From Blastococcus sp. MG754426 (GTDB taxonomy: Bacteria > Actinomycetota > Actinomycetes > Mycobacteriales > Geodermatophilaceae), in NCBI RefSeq assembly GCF_021699055.1, contig NZ_SSXC01000008.1, forward strand, positions 1-64,000: 64,000 nt of DNA, read 5' to 3'. The notes below the pieces were generated by a model that was given only the letters and a program-made list of their open reading frames with translations, searched no databases and was not told where the DNA came from. The position numbers were made by a program, and so were the translations under genes. The stretch's first letter is position 1. Each line of letters begins with the position of its first letter. Shown here piece after piece: positions 26,302 through 35,353 of this stretch.

Positions 26302-26564
26302 GACTCCTCATCCGACCGTCCGGCTGGAACGGCCGAATCATCCGCTTCCGCCGTGACGACAGCCAGGCTGTCCCGACAGATCCACCGGCAGGAGCGCCAT
26401 GACGATCGCGCAGCGGGCGTTTCGCGTGGCCGGTATCGCAAGGTCGATCGGTCGACGCGGCCGTGCACCGCCCCTTCCCACCGAGCCCACGGCAGCATCC
26501 CGGTCAGGCTGCGCAGGTCGGCGCTCCCGGGTGACGAGCGGGTCGATCTGCACGTCACATGCAG

Positions 26565-26600
26565 AGCCGCCCCAGCCCTCCGTGGAGGGCCGGGGCGGCT
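26565..26600. terminator. GC-rich hairpin, terminator-like
   Basis: A 15-bp stem with one mismatch (26565-26579 against 26586-26600; arms AGCCGCCCCAGCCCT and AGGGCCGGGGCGGCT) around a six-base loop. No T-tract follows on either strand, so it is only terminator-like; such U-less hairpins are common in actinobacteria. Confidence 0.45.
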
Positions 26601-26673
26601 GGACGGCTGTTGCCATGTTGGCGATCACTACCGCCCGTGGGCGGACCGTCGGTGTCGAACCCGCTGACACTTC

Positions 26674-26730
26674 GGCGAGCCCGCCGGGACATTCCGCGGG
26701 AATCCGCGGGACATCCCGGCGGGCCTCGCC
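26674..26730. repeat. Long inverted repeat with internal direct repeats
   Basis: Arms GGCGAGCCCGCCGGGA (26674-26689) and its complement at 26714-26730 pair over 16 bases with one bulge. The loop holds two near-identical TCCGCGGGA units, each containing the palindrome CCGCGG. It would form a very stable RNA or DNA hairpin; function unknown. Confidence 0.55.
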
Positions 26731-26849
26731 ATCAGCTGACGAATCTCATCCGAGTGTCACTCCGAATCTCACGGCCCTGCGCAGAGCAAGAAGTTGCGTC
26801 TGGACGGCTACTGACGGAGTCGCTCCCCGTCGTGCGGGATGATCGAGCC

Positions 26850-27113
26850 ATGTGTGCGGCAGAGCCCAGCGCTGAAGCAGTGCAGGGGCACCTCAACGGC
26901 GCCGACCTGGGCACCTACTCCCCTGATGAAGTGTCTTGCTCGTGCCCACTGGGCGTGCACGTGATCGGGGGGCGCACGCCTGCCGAGGCGATTCGTCAGG
27001 TGGCCTGGCACACGGGCTGGCAGGGGGACGCGGAGCGCTTGGCCGCTCTCGCGGCTGTCCACGGGGACGTGCGTCCTGCCCTCGCGGCATTGCTGGCTGT
27101 CCCGCGCCGTTGA
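26850..27113 (+). CDS. Small hypothetical protein
   Basis: An 87-residue protein with no family I recognise: CSCPLGVHVIGG in the middle, then helices rich in alanine (PAEAIRQVAWHTGW, ERLAALAAVHGDVRPALAALLAV). The ATG at 26850 lacks a strong ribosome-binding site and composition alone does not decide, so it may be chance. No partner gene. Confidence 0.35.
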   Translation: MCAAEPSAEAVQGHLNGADLGTYSPDEVSCSCPLGVHVIGGRTPAEAIRQVAWHTGWQGDAERLAALAAVHGDVRPALAALLAVPRR

Positions 27114-27284
27114 CGACCTGGATGGCCGGTGAACCGTGAGGACTCGTCGCGGTCACCTCGCGGGTGCGTGCAAGACGGCGAAAAGCAGCCCCGGTAGTGG
27201 ACGGGACCCAGCCGCCCCTGCTTTCCGCCTGTGCGGCTCCCCGGAGCGATCGGGCGGGGGTGTCCCTGACTCGATCGACCTGCC

Positions 27285-27617
27285 TCAGGAATCAAGCGTT
27301 ACAGGTGACCGGAGTGCCAGCGGAGTCCTACCGCACGCCTCGTGCTCGTGGAGGAACGCGGCGGCGTCGGCTCCGTCCCGCACGGGGCGCCAGAAGGCGA
27401 TCGCGTGGGCTTCGGGAACGGTGAGTCCGGGGATCCGGCGGCCCTGATAGACGGCCTCATCCCGGACTCGCTTGCACGGCCAGCACGCGCCTGCGTAGGG
27501 CGCTTCCCAGTAGTCGGCGCTTTCCTCGTCCATCCACATGATGCAGTGATGGCCGTCATCGGAGTTGAACTCTGCGAGGACCAGCAGGAACGTGAGGGTG
27601 TAGGCGTCAGGAATCAT
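27285..27617 (-). CDS. Hypothetical protein
   Basis: A 110-residue protein of unknown function, rich in W, H and acidic residues: CIMWMDEESADYWEAPYAG then CWPCKRVRDEAV, a possible C-x-x-C metal or redox site. ATG 27617 has a GGAAG site. It follows the TIR-HIT-membrane operon on the same strand by 20 bp, so it may be cotranscribed. Confidence 0.55.
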   Translation of the reverse strand: MIPDAYTLTFLLVLAEFNSDDGHHCIMWMDEESADYWEAPYAGACWPCKRVRDEAVYQGRRIPGLTVPEAHAIAFWRPVRDGADAAAFLHEHEACGRTPLALRSPVTLDS

Positions 27618-27637
27618 CGCGGCTTCCGGTCATCCGG

Positions 27638-28069
27638 TCATCCGGCCAGGACTGCGATTCCGGTGACGGAGATACCGGCGAGCGCAAGCGGGGCGTAGAA
27701 GCCGAAGACCGACCACGATGTGTAGGTGTCCAGCCTCGACGCCTGGTCCTTGAACACGTTCTTGTCCATGGAGTACGGCGGGACCGTTCCCGCGACGACG
27801 CCGCTGTAGAGGCAGCGGAACAGTCGTTCTTCGTAGAGGTAGTACATGTCGAGGATCGAGAAAGAGATGATGATAGCCAGGCCCAGGAGGGCGAGGTACC
27901 AGCGCTCGACGACTGCGGAGAACCCGAATGCGGCTCCGGCGATAGTGAGGCTCCAGCCTTTGGCCGTTGCTGAAGACTGCGAGAGGCGGGCGATGACCGC
28001 TTGGACGAAGTCCAGGTGCTTCCTGCGGTCCTCGGCGTCGTAAGCCTGAGCGTCGGGGCTGCTGCTCAT
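27638..28069 (-). CDS. Two-helix membrane protein paired with a TIR protein
   Basis: A 143-residue protein with a charged N-terminal helix (DAEDRRKHLDFVQAVIARLS), two adjoining membrane helices (about residues 38-75, GWSLTIAGAAFGFSA and YLALLGLAIIISFSILD) and a YYLYEERLFRCLY segment. A final hydrophobic helix (PLALAGISVTGIAVLAG) may add a third pass. I recall such proteins beside MTH538-type TIR genes; they are predicted to be membrane effectors or anchors. Start overlaps the HIT stop by four bases (ATGA), third gene of the operon. Confidence 0.75.
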   Translation of the reverse strand: MSSSPDAQAYDAEDRRKHLDFVQAVIARLSQSSATAKGWSLTIAGAAFGFSAVVERWYLALLGLAIIISFSILDMYYLYEERLFRCLYSGVVAGTVPPYSMDKNVFKDQASRLDTYTSWSVFGFYAPLALAGISVTGIAVLAG

Positions 28070-28521
28070 GGGGTGCCGTCCCGTCCCTCTGCGCCTGGAA
28101 CAAGGGCGGTACGGATTCTGACTTGGGCGTCGTTCTTGTCGTCCTCGCTCCAGTGGGTTTCTGCTGGCCAGATGGGACCCATCGCGTCGTCGGTACGGCG
28201 GGGTACGACGTGGACGTGCAGGTGGAACACGCTCTGTGTGGCTGCCTCGCCGTTGGACTGGATGATGTTGAGACCGTCGATCGGGATCGCCGCTCGGATG
28301 GCGCGGGCGACGCGCAGGGTGGCGTCGGTCAGGTCGCGGGCGGTCTGGTCGTCGAGTGACCAGATGTCGGGGATGTGCTCGCGAGGGATGATCATGGTGT
28401 GCCCGAGGGTGGCCGGTTCGAGCGGGAAGAACGCGACGACTTTGTCCGTCCGGAGGACCTCGCGGGCTGGTTCCTCGTGGGTGACGATCTCGCAGAACGG
28501 GCAGTCCGGATCGTTGGTCAC
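28066..28521 (-). CDS. HIT-family nucleotide hydrolase/transferase
   Basis: A 151-residue histidine-triad protein with HLHVHVVPR (H100, H102, H104) and the N-terminal CPFCEIV of the HINT/Hit branch. Such enzymes hydrolyse AMP-lysine, dinucleotide polyphosphates or other nucleoside phosphoramidates. The GTG at 28521 is two bases after the TIR stop, and the end overlaps the membrane gene, so all three are translated together. A nucleotide hydrolase embedded between a TIR gene and a membrane gene could act on the TIR product; that is inference. Confidence 0.9.
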   Translation of the reverse strand: MTNDPDCPFCEIVTHEEPAREVLRTDKVVAFFPLEPATLGHTMIIPREHIPDIWSLDDQTARDLTDATLRVARAIRAAIPIDGLNIIQSNGEAATQSVFHLHVHVVPRRTDDAMGPIWPAETHWSEDDKNDAQVRIRTALVPGAEGRDGTP

Positions 28522-28523
28522 CG

Positions 28524-29012
28524 TCAGGGCCGCTTGTAGCCGCTGGCGATCCACGACTCGATGTTGTTCTTGATGCTGGCGTAGACCTGGGTGCTGTCGT
28601 AGCCCGTCGGGTTGTAGACGGGCACGAAGTCGGCGTAGGTCTGGTTGCTGTCGCTGAAGCCGAACTGGGAGAAGGGGTTCGCTCCGGCGGTGGAGGTCTG
28701 CCCGTCCTTGTCTTTGAGTCCGTGGATGTTGATTCCGAGGAGCGGCTTCCGGGATGCCCATGCCTTCTTGATTTCGTACTTCACCCACTCGCGGGACGCG
28801 GTCTGGGAGCCGATGAGGACGACGACGGCGCCCTTGTAGGCCATCTCCTTGTCGATCCAGTCCTGGACGGCCTGGGAGCCGCGTGCCTTCACGGCTTCCC
28901 AGTTCTGGGCGGGCAGGATTTCCTGCCCTTCGATGGCGCCCATCTGCAGGATCTGCTGGACCCGCCAGTAGTCGTTCTGGTAGTGGAAACTGACGAACGA
29001 CGATCGGGCCAT
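28524..29012 (-). CDS. TIR-like (MTH538/ThsB-type) domain protein
   Basis: A 162-residue single-domain protein of the MTH538 TIR-like family (PF08937), which includes Thoeris ThsB enzymes that turn NAD+ into cyclic ADP-ribose-type signals. It starts SSFVSFHYQNDYWRVQQIL and continues with GSQAVQDWIDKEM, VVVLIGSQTASREWVKYEI and KPLLGINIHGLKD, matching the family strand order. No NADase glutamate can be assigned with certainty. ATG 29012 has an AGAGGAG site. First gene of TIR-HIT-membrane; no ThsA is nearby. Confidence 0.88.
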   Translation of the reverse strand: MARSSFVSFHYQNDYWRVQQILQMGAIEGQEILPAQNWEAVKARGSQAVQDWIDKEMAYKGAVVVLIGSQTASREWVKYEIKKAWASRKPLLGINIHGLKDKDGQTSTAGANPFSQFGFSDSNQTYADFVPVYNPTGYDSTQVYASIKNNIESWIASGYKRP

Positions 29013-29284
29013 GCGGGTGCTCCTCTGCTCCGTACCGCCCTGCGGGCAGTGTGACGCTGACGGTCGGGACGCTAGAGCAGGGCACCGACAGAACTGGGCA
29101 TCCCGAGCGCACAGCGGCTTGACCTGCCTGTTCGCGGGAGGGGCGAACCGCGCCCGTGCATGGCGTGCAGCCCCGCCCGTACTCATCCATGCTCGATACC
29201 GCGAGGTTCCTGTTCTCCTTGACCCAGCCGACCCCTTACGGGTGGGCGGTCGGAGGCGCGTCGGTAGACGGGTCCTCCGGGCGC

Positions 29285-30136
29285 TCAGTCATGCAGGGTG
29301 ATCGTCTGCTCCGCGTCGACCGGATCGGCGCCGGAGCCGCTTGGCAGGGCTGGGCGGTCGGTTGGCTCCTCATCGCCCGTGGATTCACCTCTCACAATCT
29401 CGCTGACGACGGTCACCGTCTCCTGGGCGGCTTCTAATGCCAGCGTTGTCGCTTGCAACCCCGTGGTCAGGAGACCGAGTGCGACAACGAGCGTCCCGAT
29501 GCGCGAGGTCCACTTCTTCGCCCAGCCCTGCGTTGCCGACGCTTCGGTGACTCGACCGACGACGGTGCGCGCCTCTCGAACGACCGGGGCGACACCGAAG
29601 GTGTCGATGTTGTCTAGCAGCCAGAGAACGTGCCGGATCTGGCCTGCAATCTCCTCCCGCGCCGATTGGGGGACATCGGCTGATTCGGCGAGTAGGTCGA
29701 GCCAGTCCTCCAGTTCTTGTCGGAGTCGAGCGACCGCCTCATCGGACGGATTAGCGGCTGCTCCGGGGAGACGGTAGGAGAGGATCTCGGCGATCGACCC
29801 GAGTTGATCGAGTGCAGCGTCGCTCAGGACCTGGCTGGGGCGCTGTTGGCTGCTCTGCCAGAGGTTCTGCCAGACGACGGCGCGGTACCACGCCGGGGCA
29901 TAGCGCAGGGCTCGGTCCCGGTTCGGGTCACCCTCGGGCAGGCTGGATACCTGTTGGAGCAGCCCTTGGTACAGGCCAACAACCTCTGCGTGGCGCTGAG
30001 CCCACTCGACGCTTCCTTCGGGGGCACCGAGCACGTCGACCCACCCGTTGAGGACCGTGACTTGGCTGGATTGCCGAAACCGCATCAGCAAATCGTGAAG
30101 CGCATGCCCTGCCGTGGTCGGTCTTGCTTGACTCAT
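29285..30136 (-). CDS. Hypothetical protein with C-terminal membrane helix
   Basis: A 283-residue protein, 61 bp downstream of the type III Res gene on the same strand. Residues 1-205 look helical and soluble; a membrane helix (IGTLVVALGLLTTGLQATTLAL) lies near 215-237, followed by a polar acidic tail. No known domain. Its place at the end of the type III R-M operon suggests an accessory subunit, but association by distance is weak. Confidence 0.65.
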   Translation of the reverse strand: MSQARPTTAGHALHDLLMRFRQSSQVTVLNGWVDVLGAPEGSVEWAQRHAEVVGLYQGLLQQVSSLPEGDPNRDRALRYAPAWYRAVVWQNLWQSSQQRPSQVLSDAALDQLGSIAEILSYRLPGAAANPSDEAVARLRQELEDWLDLLAESADVPQSAREEIAGQIRHVLWLLDNIDTFGVAPVVREARTVVGRVTEASATQGWAKKWTSRIGTLVVALGLLTTGLQATTLALEAAQETVTVVSEIVRGESTGDEEPTDRPALPSGSGADPVDAEQTITLHD

Positions 30137-30197
30137 CTTGCTCCCTGCGTTCCCCTCATGCGGTTCTCGATACGCCAGTGGACCCCTCGGCAGGGAG

Positions 30198-32714
30198 TCA
30201 TGACCCGGTCACCTGTTTGAGTCCGACCCAGGATCCGGCGGCGTGCTTGACGTTGGTCTCGGTGGCGAATAGGTAGCGCCATTCGGCTTCGACTTCGCCG
30301 CTGTCGTTGACGTGACGGACCCAGCGTTCGGCGGCTTCTCGCTTCGCGAGGACGTCCTTGTCGTTGGCACGAACGTCGGCCTTGCCTTCGATGAGCCAGT
30401 GGACGCCGTCTGTGTCGATGGCGATGAAGTCCGGGATGTACCGCTGGTTGGCGCCGTAGTTGAGGTAGGCGCCGTAGTTGGGCAGGACGCGGACCCACCA
30501 GGTGATCTCGGGGGCGGAGTCGAGGAGGTCGGCGAGCCGGTATTCGGTGCTGTAGGCGTCGAAGGCGGCTGCGGGCAGGATGCTCTTGGTCCAGCCGGTG
30601 TAGGGCTTGCCGGGGACGAAGGTGGCCGCGTTCTGGACGGTGTACCGGTCGAGGGTCTCGGTGATCGACGGCAGGGTGCTGGGCGGGTAGCCGATCGGCT
30701 CGATCTTCTCGACGATGCCGCTGGGCCGGTTCTTGTGCTTCTCCCGGACCAGGTGGAGGAACGCGTCAGTGGCCGCCTGGACTCGACGCTGTGACCACTC
30801 GGCCGTCTCGGGATCGTCGACTCCGGCTCCCGCGAGGAACGCCCGGATGAGGCGTCGGACAGCGTTCTTCTCCTTCGTCTCCGGGATGACGAGACCGCTG
30901 CTCAGGACCTTGCCGGTCATCTCGGTGATGAGGTCGATGACCGGCAGCATCTCCTGGCTGGCGGCGATGTCTTCGGCCTGCTTGCGCGGCGTCACGTCGA
31001 TCGCTTCACCTCGTCGCTCGGCGACGAGACCGACGCGGTCGAGCGGGCTGGCGATCTCGGACCGGTAGTTCAGCCCACGGAGTCGGGCGTCGTCATCGGC
31101 GACGTCGGAGAGGGTGAACGGCTGCGGCTGGATCTGCTTGTCCAGGCGCGGGAAGAGGATCCGGGGGGCGTCGGAGCGCGGGCTCATGTCCTGTTGCAGC
31201 AGCAGGACGGCAGCCTCAGCCTCCTGGGCGCGGTCCTCGAACTCCTGGAAGACGAGACCGACGCTGCCCTCGCTGTCGGCGGCACTGCCTCCTGCGGTGC
31301 CGATGCCTGCGATCGTCAACTGGCCGGTGCCGACGATCCCGTCGACGCGGGTCACGGGATCGGCGGCCTGGCCATCGCTCGGCGCCGCGAGGTTCTCGTC
31401 GCCGGTGATGCTGGCGGTGCCGCTGACCTGGCCCGTGGAGGTCTCGGCGACGACCTTCTCCGCGCGTTCCTTGAACGTCGCTTCCAGCAGCGCGCGGGCA
31501 TTGGCGAGCAGGTCGTGGAAGCGCCGGTGTGAGAGGACCTCGACGCTGTCGAGCATGGGGACGCCGGTACGGGAGCCGAACGGCAGGCGCAGGCCCCGGC
31601 CGAGGATCTGCTCGGACAGCGCCTGGGACTCCAGTGCGCGGAGGGCACAGATGACGTAGATGTTCTTGACGTCCCAGCCCTCCTTGAGCATCTGCACGCT
31701 GACGATGGCCCGGACCGGGCTGGCAGGGTCTTCGACCTTGTCGAGAGCGGCGAGCGACTCGTCGGGCGACTCACTGGTGACGACGAGGACGGCCTCGTCG
31801 GAGCCGAGCATGTCCGGCCCGCGCAGTTCGGAGGCGACCTCATTGGCGTCGTCGATGCTCTCGCAGACGACGAACATGACCGGGTTGACCGGGTCGCAGT
31901 CCTGCTTGGCGCAGTACGCAACCAGCGCCTCGCGCTTGCGCTCCAGGAGCAAGAGGCCGTCGGCCAACTGGCGGCGCAGCGTGACCTGCCCGTCCTTTCG
32001 GGCCACCAGGACCGGGATCTTCACAAACCCGTCGGCGATGGCCGCGGCAAGCGGGTAGTTGTAGATGATCTGCTCGTCGGTGGTGTTCTCCGACGGGGTG
32101 GCCGTGAGCCCGATGAGCGCGAGCGGCTTGAGGTCCTTGACCGCGGCGGTGAACGCCTTGGCGTTCTTGCCGAAGTAGACGTGGTGCTCGTCGGCAATCA
32201 CCACGAGGTCTGGCACCTGCTGGAGGTGCTCGTAGAGGCTGCCGCCGAGGTTCTCGTCGTGCTCGCGGACCTTGCGGGAGGTGTTCTGCGTGGGCTTGAT
32301 CAACTGCTGGACGTTGAAGACGAAGACCTTGAGGCGGGTGTCGTCAGCCAGGGCGTGCGCGACCGCGCCACGGTCGAAGTCCTCGCTCGTGATCACGAGC
32401 GGGTTCGCCTCCAAGCCGGTGACGTACTTGGGGTGGCCGGGGGTGAAGTTGTTGACGGTCTTGCCGAAGACGGTTGTCCCCGGGGTGACGATCAGGATGT
32501 TCCGGACCCCGGACTCGTACAGGTAGTCCACGAGGGCTGCCGCGATGTAGGTCTTGCCGACGCCGGTAGCCAGATCGCAGACGCCGTCGAGCGGTTCGTC
32601 GGCTTCATCCAGGCGTCGGGCGACGGCTTCCAGGGCGGCCTTGTTGGGGGCACGCAACTGGAGCCGGGCTGCGACCTCTTCGATGAGGTCGGTGTCCATG
32701 GGGAGGAGGGTCAT
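30198..32714 (-). CDS. res: Type III restriction enzyme, Res (helicase-nuclease) subunit
   Basis: An 838-residue superfamily-2 helicase of the type III Res kind. Motif I ATGVGKT (49-55), motif II DEHH near 173, motif III LTATPS, and motif VI QILGRGLRLPFG are visible. The C-terminal domain carries a PD-(D/E)xK-type region: YIPDFIAIDTDGVHWLIEGKAD, where D, E and K suit the endonuclease site. With the Mod subunit it would cleave unmodified DNA between two recognition sites. The start overlaps the mod stop (ATGA). Confidence 0.93.
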   Translation of the reverse strand: MTLLPMDTDLIEEVAARLQLRAPNKAALEAVARRLDEADEPLDGVCDLATGVGKTYIAAALVDYLYESGVRNILIVTPGTTVFGKTVNNFTPGHPKYVTGLEANPLVITSEDFDRGAVAHALADDTRLKVFVFNVQQLIKPTQNTSRKVREHDENLGGSLYEHLQQVPDLVVIADEHHVYFGKNAKAFTAAVKDLKPLALIGLTATPSENTTDEQIIYNYPLAAAIADGFVKIPVLVARKDGQVTLRRQLADGLLLLERKREALVAYCAKQDCDPVNPVMFVVCESIDDANEVASELRGPDMLGSDEAVLVVTSESPDESLAALDKVEDPASPVRAIVSVQMLKEGWDVKNIYVICALRALESQALSEQILGRGLRLPFGSRTGVPMLDSVEVLSHRRFHDLLANARALLEATFKERAEKVVAETSTGQVSGTASITGDENLAAPSDGQAADPVTRVDGIVGTGQLTIAGIGTAGGSAADSEGSVGLVFQEFEDRAQEAEAAVLLLQQDMSPRSDAPRILFPRLDKQIQPQPFTLSDVADDDARLRGLNYRSEIASPLDRVGLVAERRGEAIDVTPRKQAEDIAASQEMLPVIDLITEMTGKVLSSGLVIPETKEKNAVRRLIRAFLAGAGVDDPETAEWSQRRVQAATDAFLHLVREKHKNRPSGIVEKIEPIGYPPSTLPSITETLDRYTVQNAATFVPGKPYTGWTKSILPAAAFDAYSTEYRLADLLDSAPEITWWVRVLPNYGAYLNYGANQRYIPDFIAIDTDGVHWLIEGKADVRANDKDVLAKREAAERWVRHVNDSGEVEAEWRYLFATETNVKHAAGSWVGLKQVTGS

Positions 32715-34357
32715 CGGGCGGCCTTCCCGTGAGAGCGCACGCGGAGCAGGTCTCGCGGTGCGGTGCGCAGGCGACTGCCCGGTGACAGGGTCCTGAGCCG
32801 GTCCTGGGCGTCTTCGGTCGCGGCCTTCGCCACCAGGGTGAGGCGCTCGCCCTCGGCGAGGTGGGAGACCAGGAAGTCGACCTCGGTGTCCCCGGCGACC
32901 CCGTCTACGACGGCCAGCCGCATGCGGCCCTTCCGTCCGCTGAACGGGCGGCTCTCCGCGCCGAGCCGCTCGTAGCCCAACTGTGCGCAGACGGCCTCAG
33001 CGAAGGCACCGTTGGTGGCCCACTCGGCGAGCAGGATGCCGCCGTCCTCGTCGGCCTCGAACATCGACGGCCCGACCTCCATGACCCGGAAGCCGCCGCC
33101 GCCCTGCCATCCGATCGATGCGGTGATGCCGCGGGGGTCCTCGTTGTTGACGACCTTCTCCAGGCGAGGACGCGTGTAGTCCGCCAGGTTCGTGGCGCTC
33201 AACTCTGAGGTGACCCATCGCCTGCCCATCTTGTGGGCGACCGCGGCAGTGGTTCCGGATCCGGCGAAGCAGTCCAGAACGATGTCACCGGGGTCGGTGG
33301 CGATGTGGATGACGCGCTCCAGTAGGCCCTCGGGCTTGGGCGTGGCGAACGCGGGCAGGTCGGGGAACATCTTGCGCAGGTGGTCGCGCTTGGCGGTCAT
33401 GTTGCTGCCCACTTCGGAGGCGAGCCACAGGGAGCGAGGAACCACCCCGCCCTGCACCTCGGACAGGTAGCGCTTGACGATCGGCATACCGTCGCCGTCC
33501 TTGCCGAAGTACACGCGGTCCTCGGCCAGTGCACGGTCGAAGTTCTCCCGCGAGAACCGCCAGAAGACGCCCTTCGGCGGCACCACCGTCCGGCCAGATG
33601 GCAGCGTGACCTCGTAGCGCAGTGCGTCGGACCCGGAGCGAGCCGTGCTGTCTGCCCCTTGGAGCCACGGCCCCCGAGGGTCGTTGTCGGGGTTGCGGTA
33701 GCGCTTCTCCTGCTCCGGCGTGCGCGGCAGGAGGTTGCGCTGCTTGCGCCAGATGCTCTTGTCCTTGGCGACAACCAGGATGTAGTCCTGCACGGTGCTG
33801 ATGTCGGTGTCGTTGCGGCGGCCCGCGTCGGTCTCCCACACGACCGTTCCGACGTAGTTCTGGCGACCGAAAACCTCATCCAGGATGACGCGGCAATAGG
33901 CCATTTCGGAGTCGTCGAGATGCAGCCACAGGCTGCCGTTGTCAGCGAGCAGTTCGTGGATCTGCGTAAGCCGGTCGCGCATCTGAGTGAGCCAGACGCT
34001 GTGTTCGACAGCATCGTTGTAGTGCTCGAACATCTGCCCGGTGTTGAACGGCGGATCGATGTAGGCGAGTCGGACCTTGCCGCGATACTCGGCCGCGAAC
34101 TCCGGCAACTCCTTCAAGGAAGTCAGCGCATGGAGGGCGTCACCGCGGATGAGCAGGTTGTCCTTGGCACGCTCGGCGTCCTTGCGGGTCTCACCCACCG
34201 TGGCGATGTCGTGGAGCAGCCGGACCTCGCTGACACGGTAGTCATCCGGCGTCGTCCACTCGTAGGTGTCCTCGCCGTGCGAGAGCAGCCGCTGGTCCTT
34301 GTTGGTCCAGGTCAGTTCGAGTTGGCCCTTGAGGCGCTGGTTGCGGATCGTGCTCAC
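32711..34357 (-). CDS. mod: Type III DNA methyltransferase, Mod subunit
   Basis: A 548-residue beta-class N6-adenine methyltransferase: the catalytic motif IV DPPFNTG (near 105) precedes the SAM-binding motif I DCFAGSGTT, the order of type III Mod proteins. The stretch between them is the target-recognition region. The GTG at 34357 (VSTIRNQRLKGQLELTW) is chosen over longer readings because of a GAGGA site and a normal N-terminus. Coupled to res by a four-base overlap. Confidence 0.93.
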   Translation of the reverse strand: MSTIRNQRLKGQLELTWTNKDQRLLSHGEDTYEWTTPDDYRVSEVRLLHDIATVGETRKDAERAKDNLLIRGDALHALTSLKELPEFAAEYRGKVRLAYIDPPFNTGQMFEHYNDAVEHSVWLTQMRDRLTQIHELLADNGSLWLHLDDSEMAYCRVILDEVFGRQNYVGTVVWETDAGRRNDTDISTVQDYILVVAKDKSIWRKQRNLLPRTPEQEKRYRNPDNDPRGPWLQGADSTARSGSDALRYEVTLPSGRTVVPPKGVFWRFSRENFDRALAEDRVYFGKDGDGMPIVKRYLSEVQGGVVPRSLWLASEVGSNMTAKRDHLRKMFPDLPAFATPKPEGLLERVIHIATDPGDIVLDCFAGSGTTAAVAHKMGRRWVTSELSATNLADYTRPRLEKVVNNEDPRGITASIGWQGGGGFRVMEVGPSMFEADEDGGILLAEWATNGAFAEAVCAQLGYERLGAESRPFSGRKGRMRLAVVDGVAGDTEVDFLVSHLAEGERLTLVAKAATEDAQDRLRTLSPGSRLRTAPRDLLRVRSHGKAAR

Positions 34358-34786
34358 GAAGTCCTCGCGCCCGCCGTGGCCTGCTGCACTGTTCCGCCGT
34401 CCCTTCGAAGGCCAAGCGCCTCCACGGGCGCCCCGTACAGGAGTATCGGCCGACGCAGGCCGCTCCTGTCCCTGATCATGTAGGTCGACTACGACAGTCC
34501 ACGGCCTGGTCCAATGGGACACATCCTGCCTGCGCCACTCCGGCGGGGGCGTGGAGCAGTGCGGGCGCGCCGCGCTGCGACCCCGACCAACGGAGCCGAG
34601 CGCGGCGGTTCGAGCCAACGAAGGCTGGCTCGAAGGTTCGGGCCGTCGGTCATCCGGTCCGAGCCCCCCGCAGGGTCCGAGGGTGCTGTCATCACCTTCG
34701 GCCCCATGGTCGAGCCGACGTCGCCGGTCCGACGGGCCGGACGGTATCCCGCGTCACCGACAAACCGCGCGGAGTGAGCGTCGCGG
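34358..34786. other. Non-coding stretch upstream of mod
   Basis: No gene supported in 429 bases. It must contain the promoter of the type III operon. Around 34608-34640 there is an inverted repeat (CGAGCCA and TGGCTCG arms). Several GGTCCGA-like units recur up to 34740. Nothing else recognised. Confidence 0.4.
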
Positions 34787-35353
34787 TCAGGCGGTCCGGG
34801 GTTGCTGCCTGGCTGGCTGGGGCCGGGCGACGTGGGGCGGGAGAACGTCTCCGTTGAGGATGCCGCTGGAGATGGCGGCGTCCAGTTCCTTGGCGCTCCA
34901 CATGAGGTTGTCGAGCCAGACCGGATCGCGGCCTTCCTGCTGAAGCACGTGGTAGTGGCGGGAGGCGCGGGCTATGTGCGTGGCCATGGCGGCGGCTCGG
35001 ACGCCGATCTGCCGTAGCGCCTCCCGAGGCACCAGGACCATGCCGTTCGGGACGACCGGGGCGGTCGGGGCTGCGGCGGAGGCTGCTTCGGCGGCTTCGC
35101 GCTCGGCCTGGCGGCGAAGCCGCTTCAGCAGCGGATTGCGCTGCCGGATGTGCTCGGGGCAATAGGCGGAGGTCGGACCGGAGGCGGCGGTGGTGTCGCA
35201 GCACCGGCACCAGCGGGTCTTGTCGGCGGCGACGCGGGCGAGGACGGTACGGCGCCCGATCTCCTCCAGCGAACGGATCGGTTCGCCCTGCGAAGGCCGC
35301 GAATCGAGCGGTATCGAGTCGTCGAGTGGCACACCGGCCTGCCTGATCGTCAC
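34787..35353 (-). CDS. Hypothetical protein with one CxxC-C-H zinc-like motif
   Basis: A 188-residue protein of unknown function. Near residue 47 it has RWCRCCDTTAASGPTSAYCPEHIRQ, a treble-clef-like CxCC...CxxH pattern often seen in small zinc ribbons. The rest is helical, with a basic stretch (LLKRLRRQAEREAAEA) and an Ala-rich region. GTG at 35353 is chosen for its AGAGGA site; longer readings translate the repeat cluster 35387-35420. Divergent from the transposition operon. Confidence 0.55.
   Translation of the reverse strand: MTIRQAGVPLDDSIPLDSRPSQGEPIRSLEEIGRRTVLARVAADKTRWCRCCDTTAASGPTSAYCPEHIRQRNPLLKRLRRQAEREAAEAASAAAPTAPVVPNGMVLVPREALRQIGVRAAAMATHIARASRHYHVLQQEGRDPVWLDNLMWSAKELDAAISSGILNGDVLPPHVARPQPARQQPRTA

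Larger units (their letters stand above)
26302..26849. other. Non-coding junction between core chromosome and island
   Basis: No convincing gene in 548 bases. It holds two strong inverted repeats (26565-26600 and 26674-26730, listed separately) and short direct repeats of an AATCTCA motif around 26740-26770. Upstream is well-ordered chromosome; downstream are accessory genes of mixed strand. I treat it as the likely left edge of the island, without proof of an attachment site. Confidence 0.5.

Noticed and set aside
24648-26303. 551-codon rightward frame opposite the antiporter
   Set aside because: Q/D/E/H/R-rich antisense of a recognised membrane protein.
28524-29012. Complete Thoeris system
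   Set aside because: ThsB-like TIR is present but no ThsA (SIR2/SLOG or Macro effector) gene is next to it.
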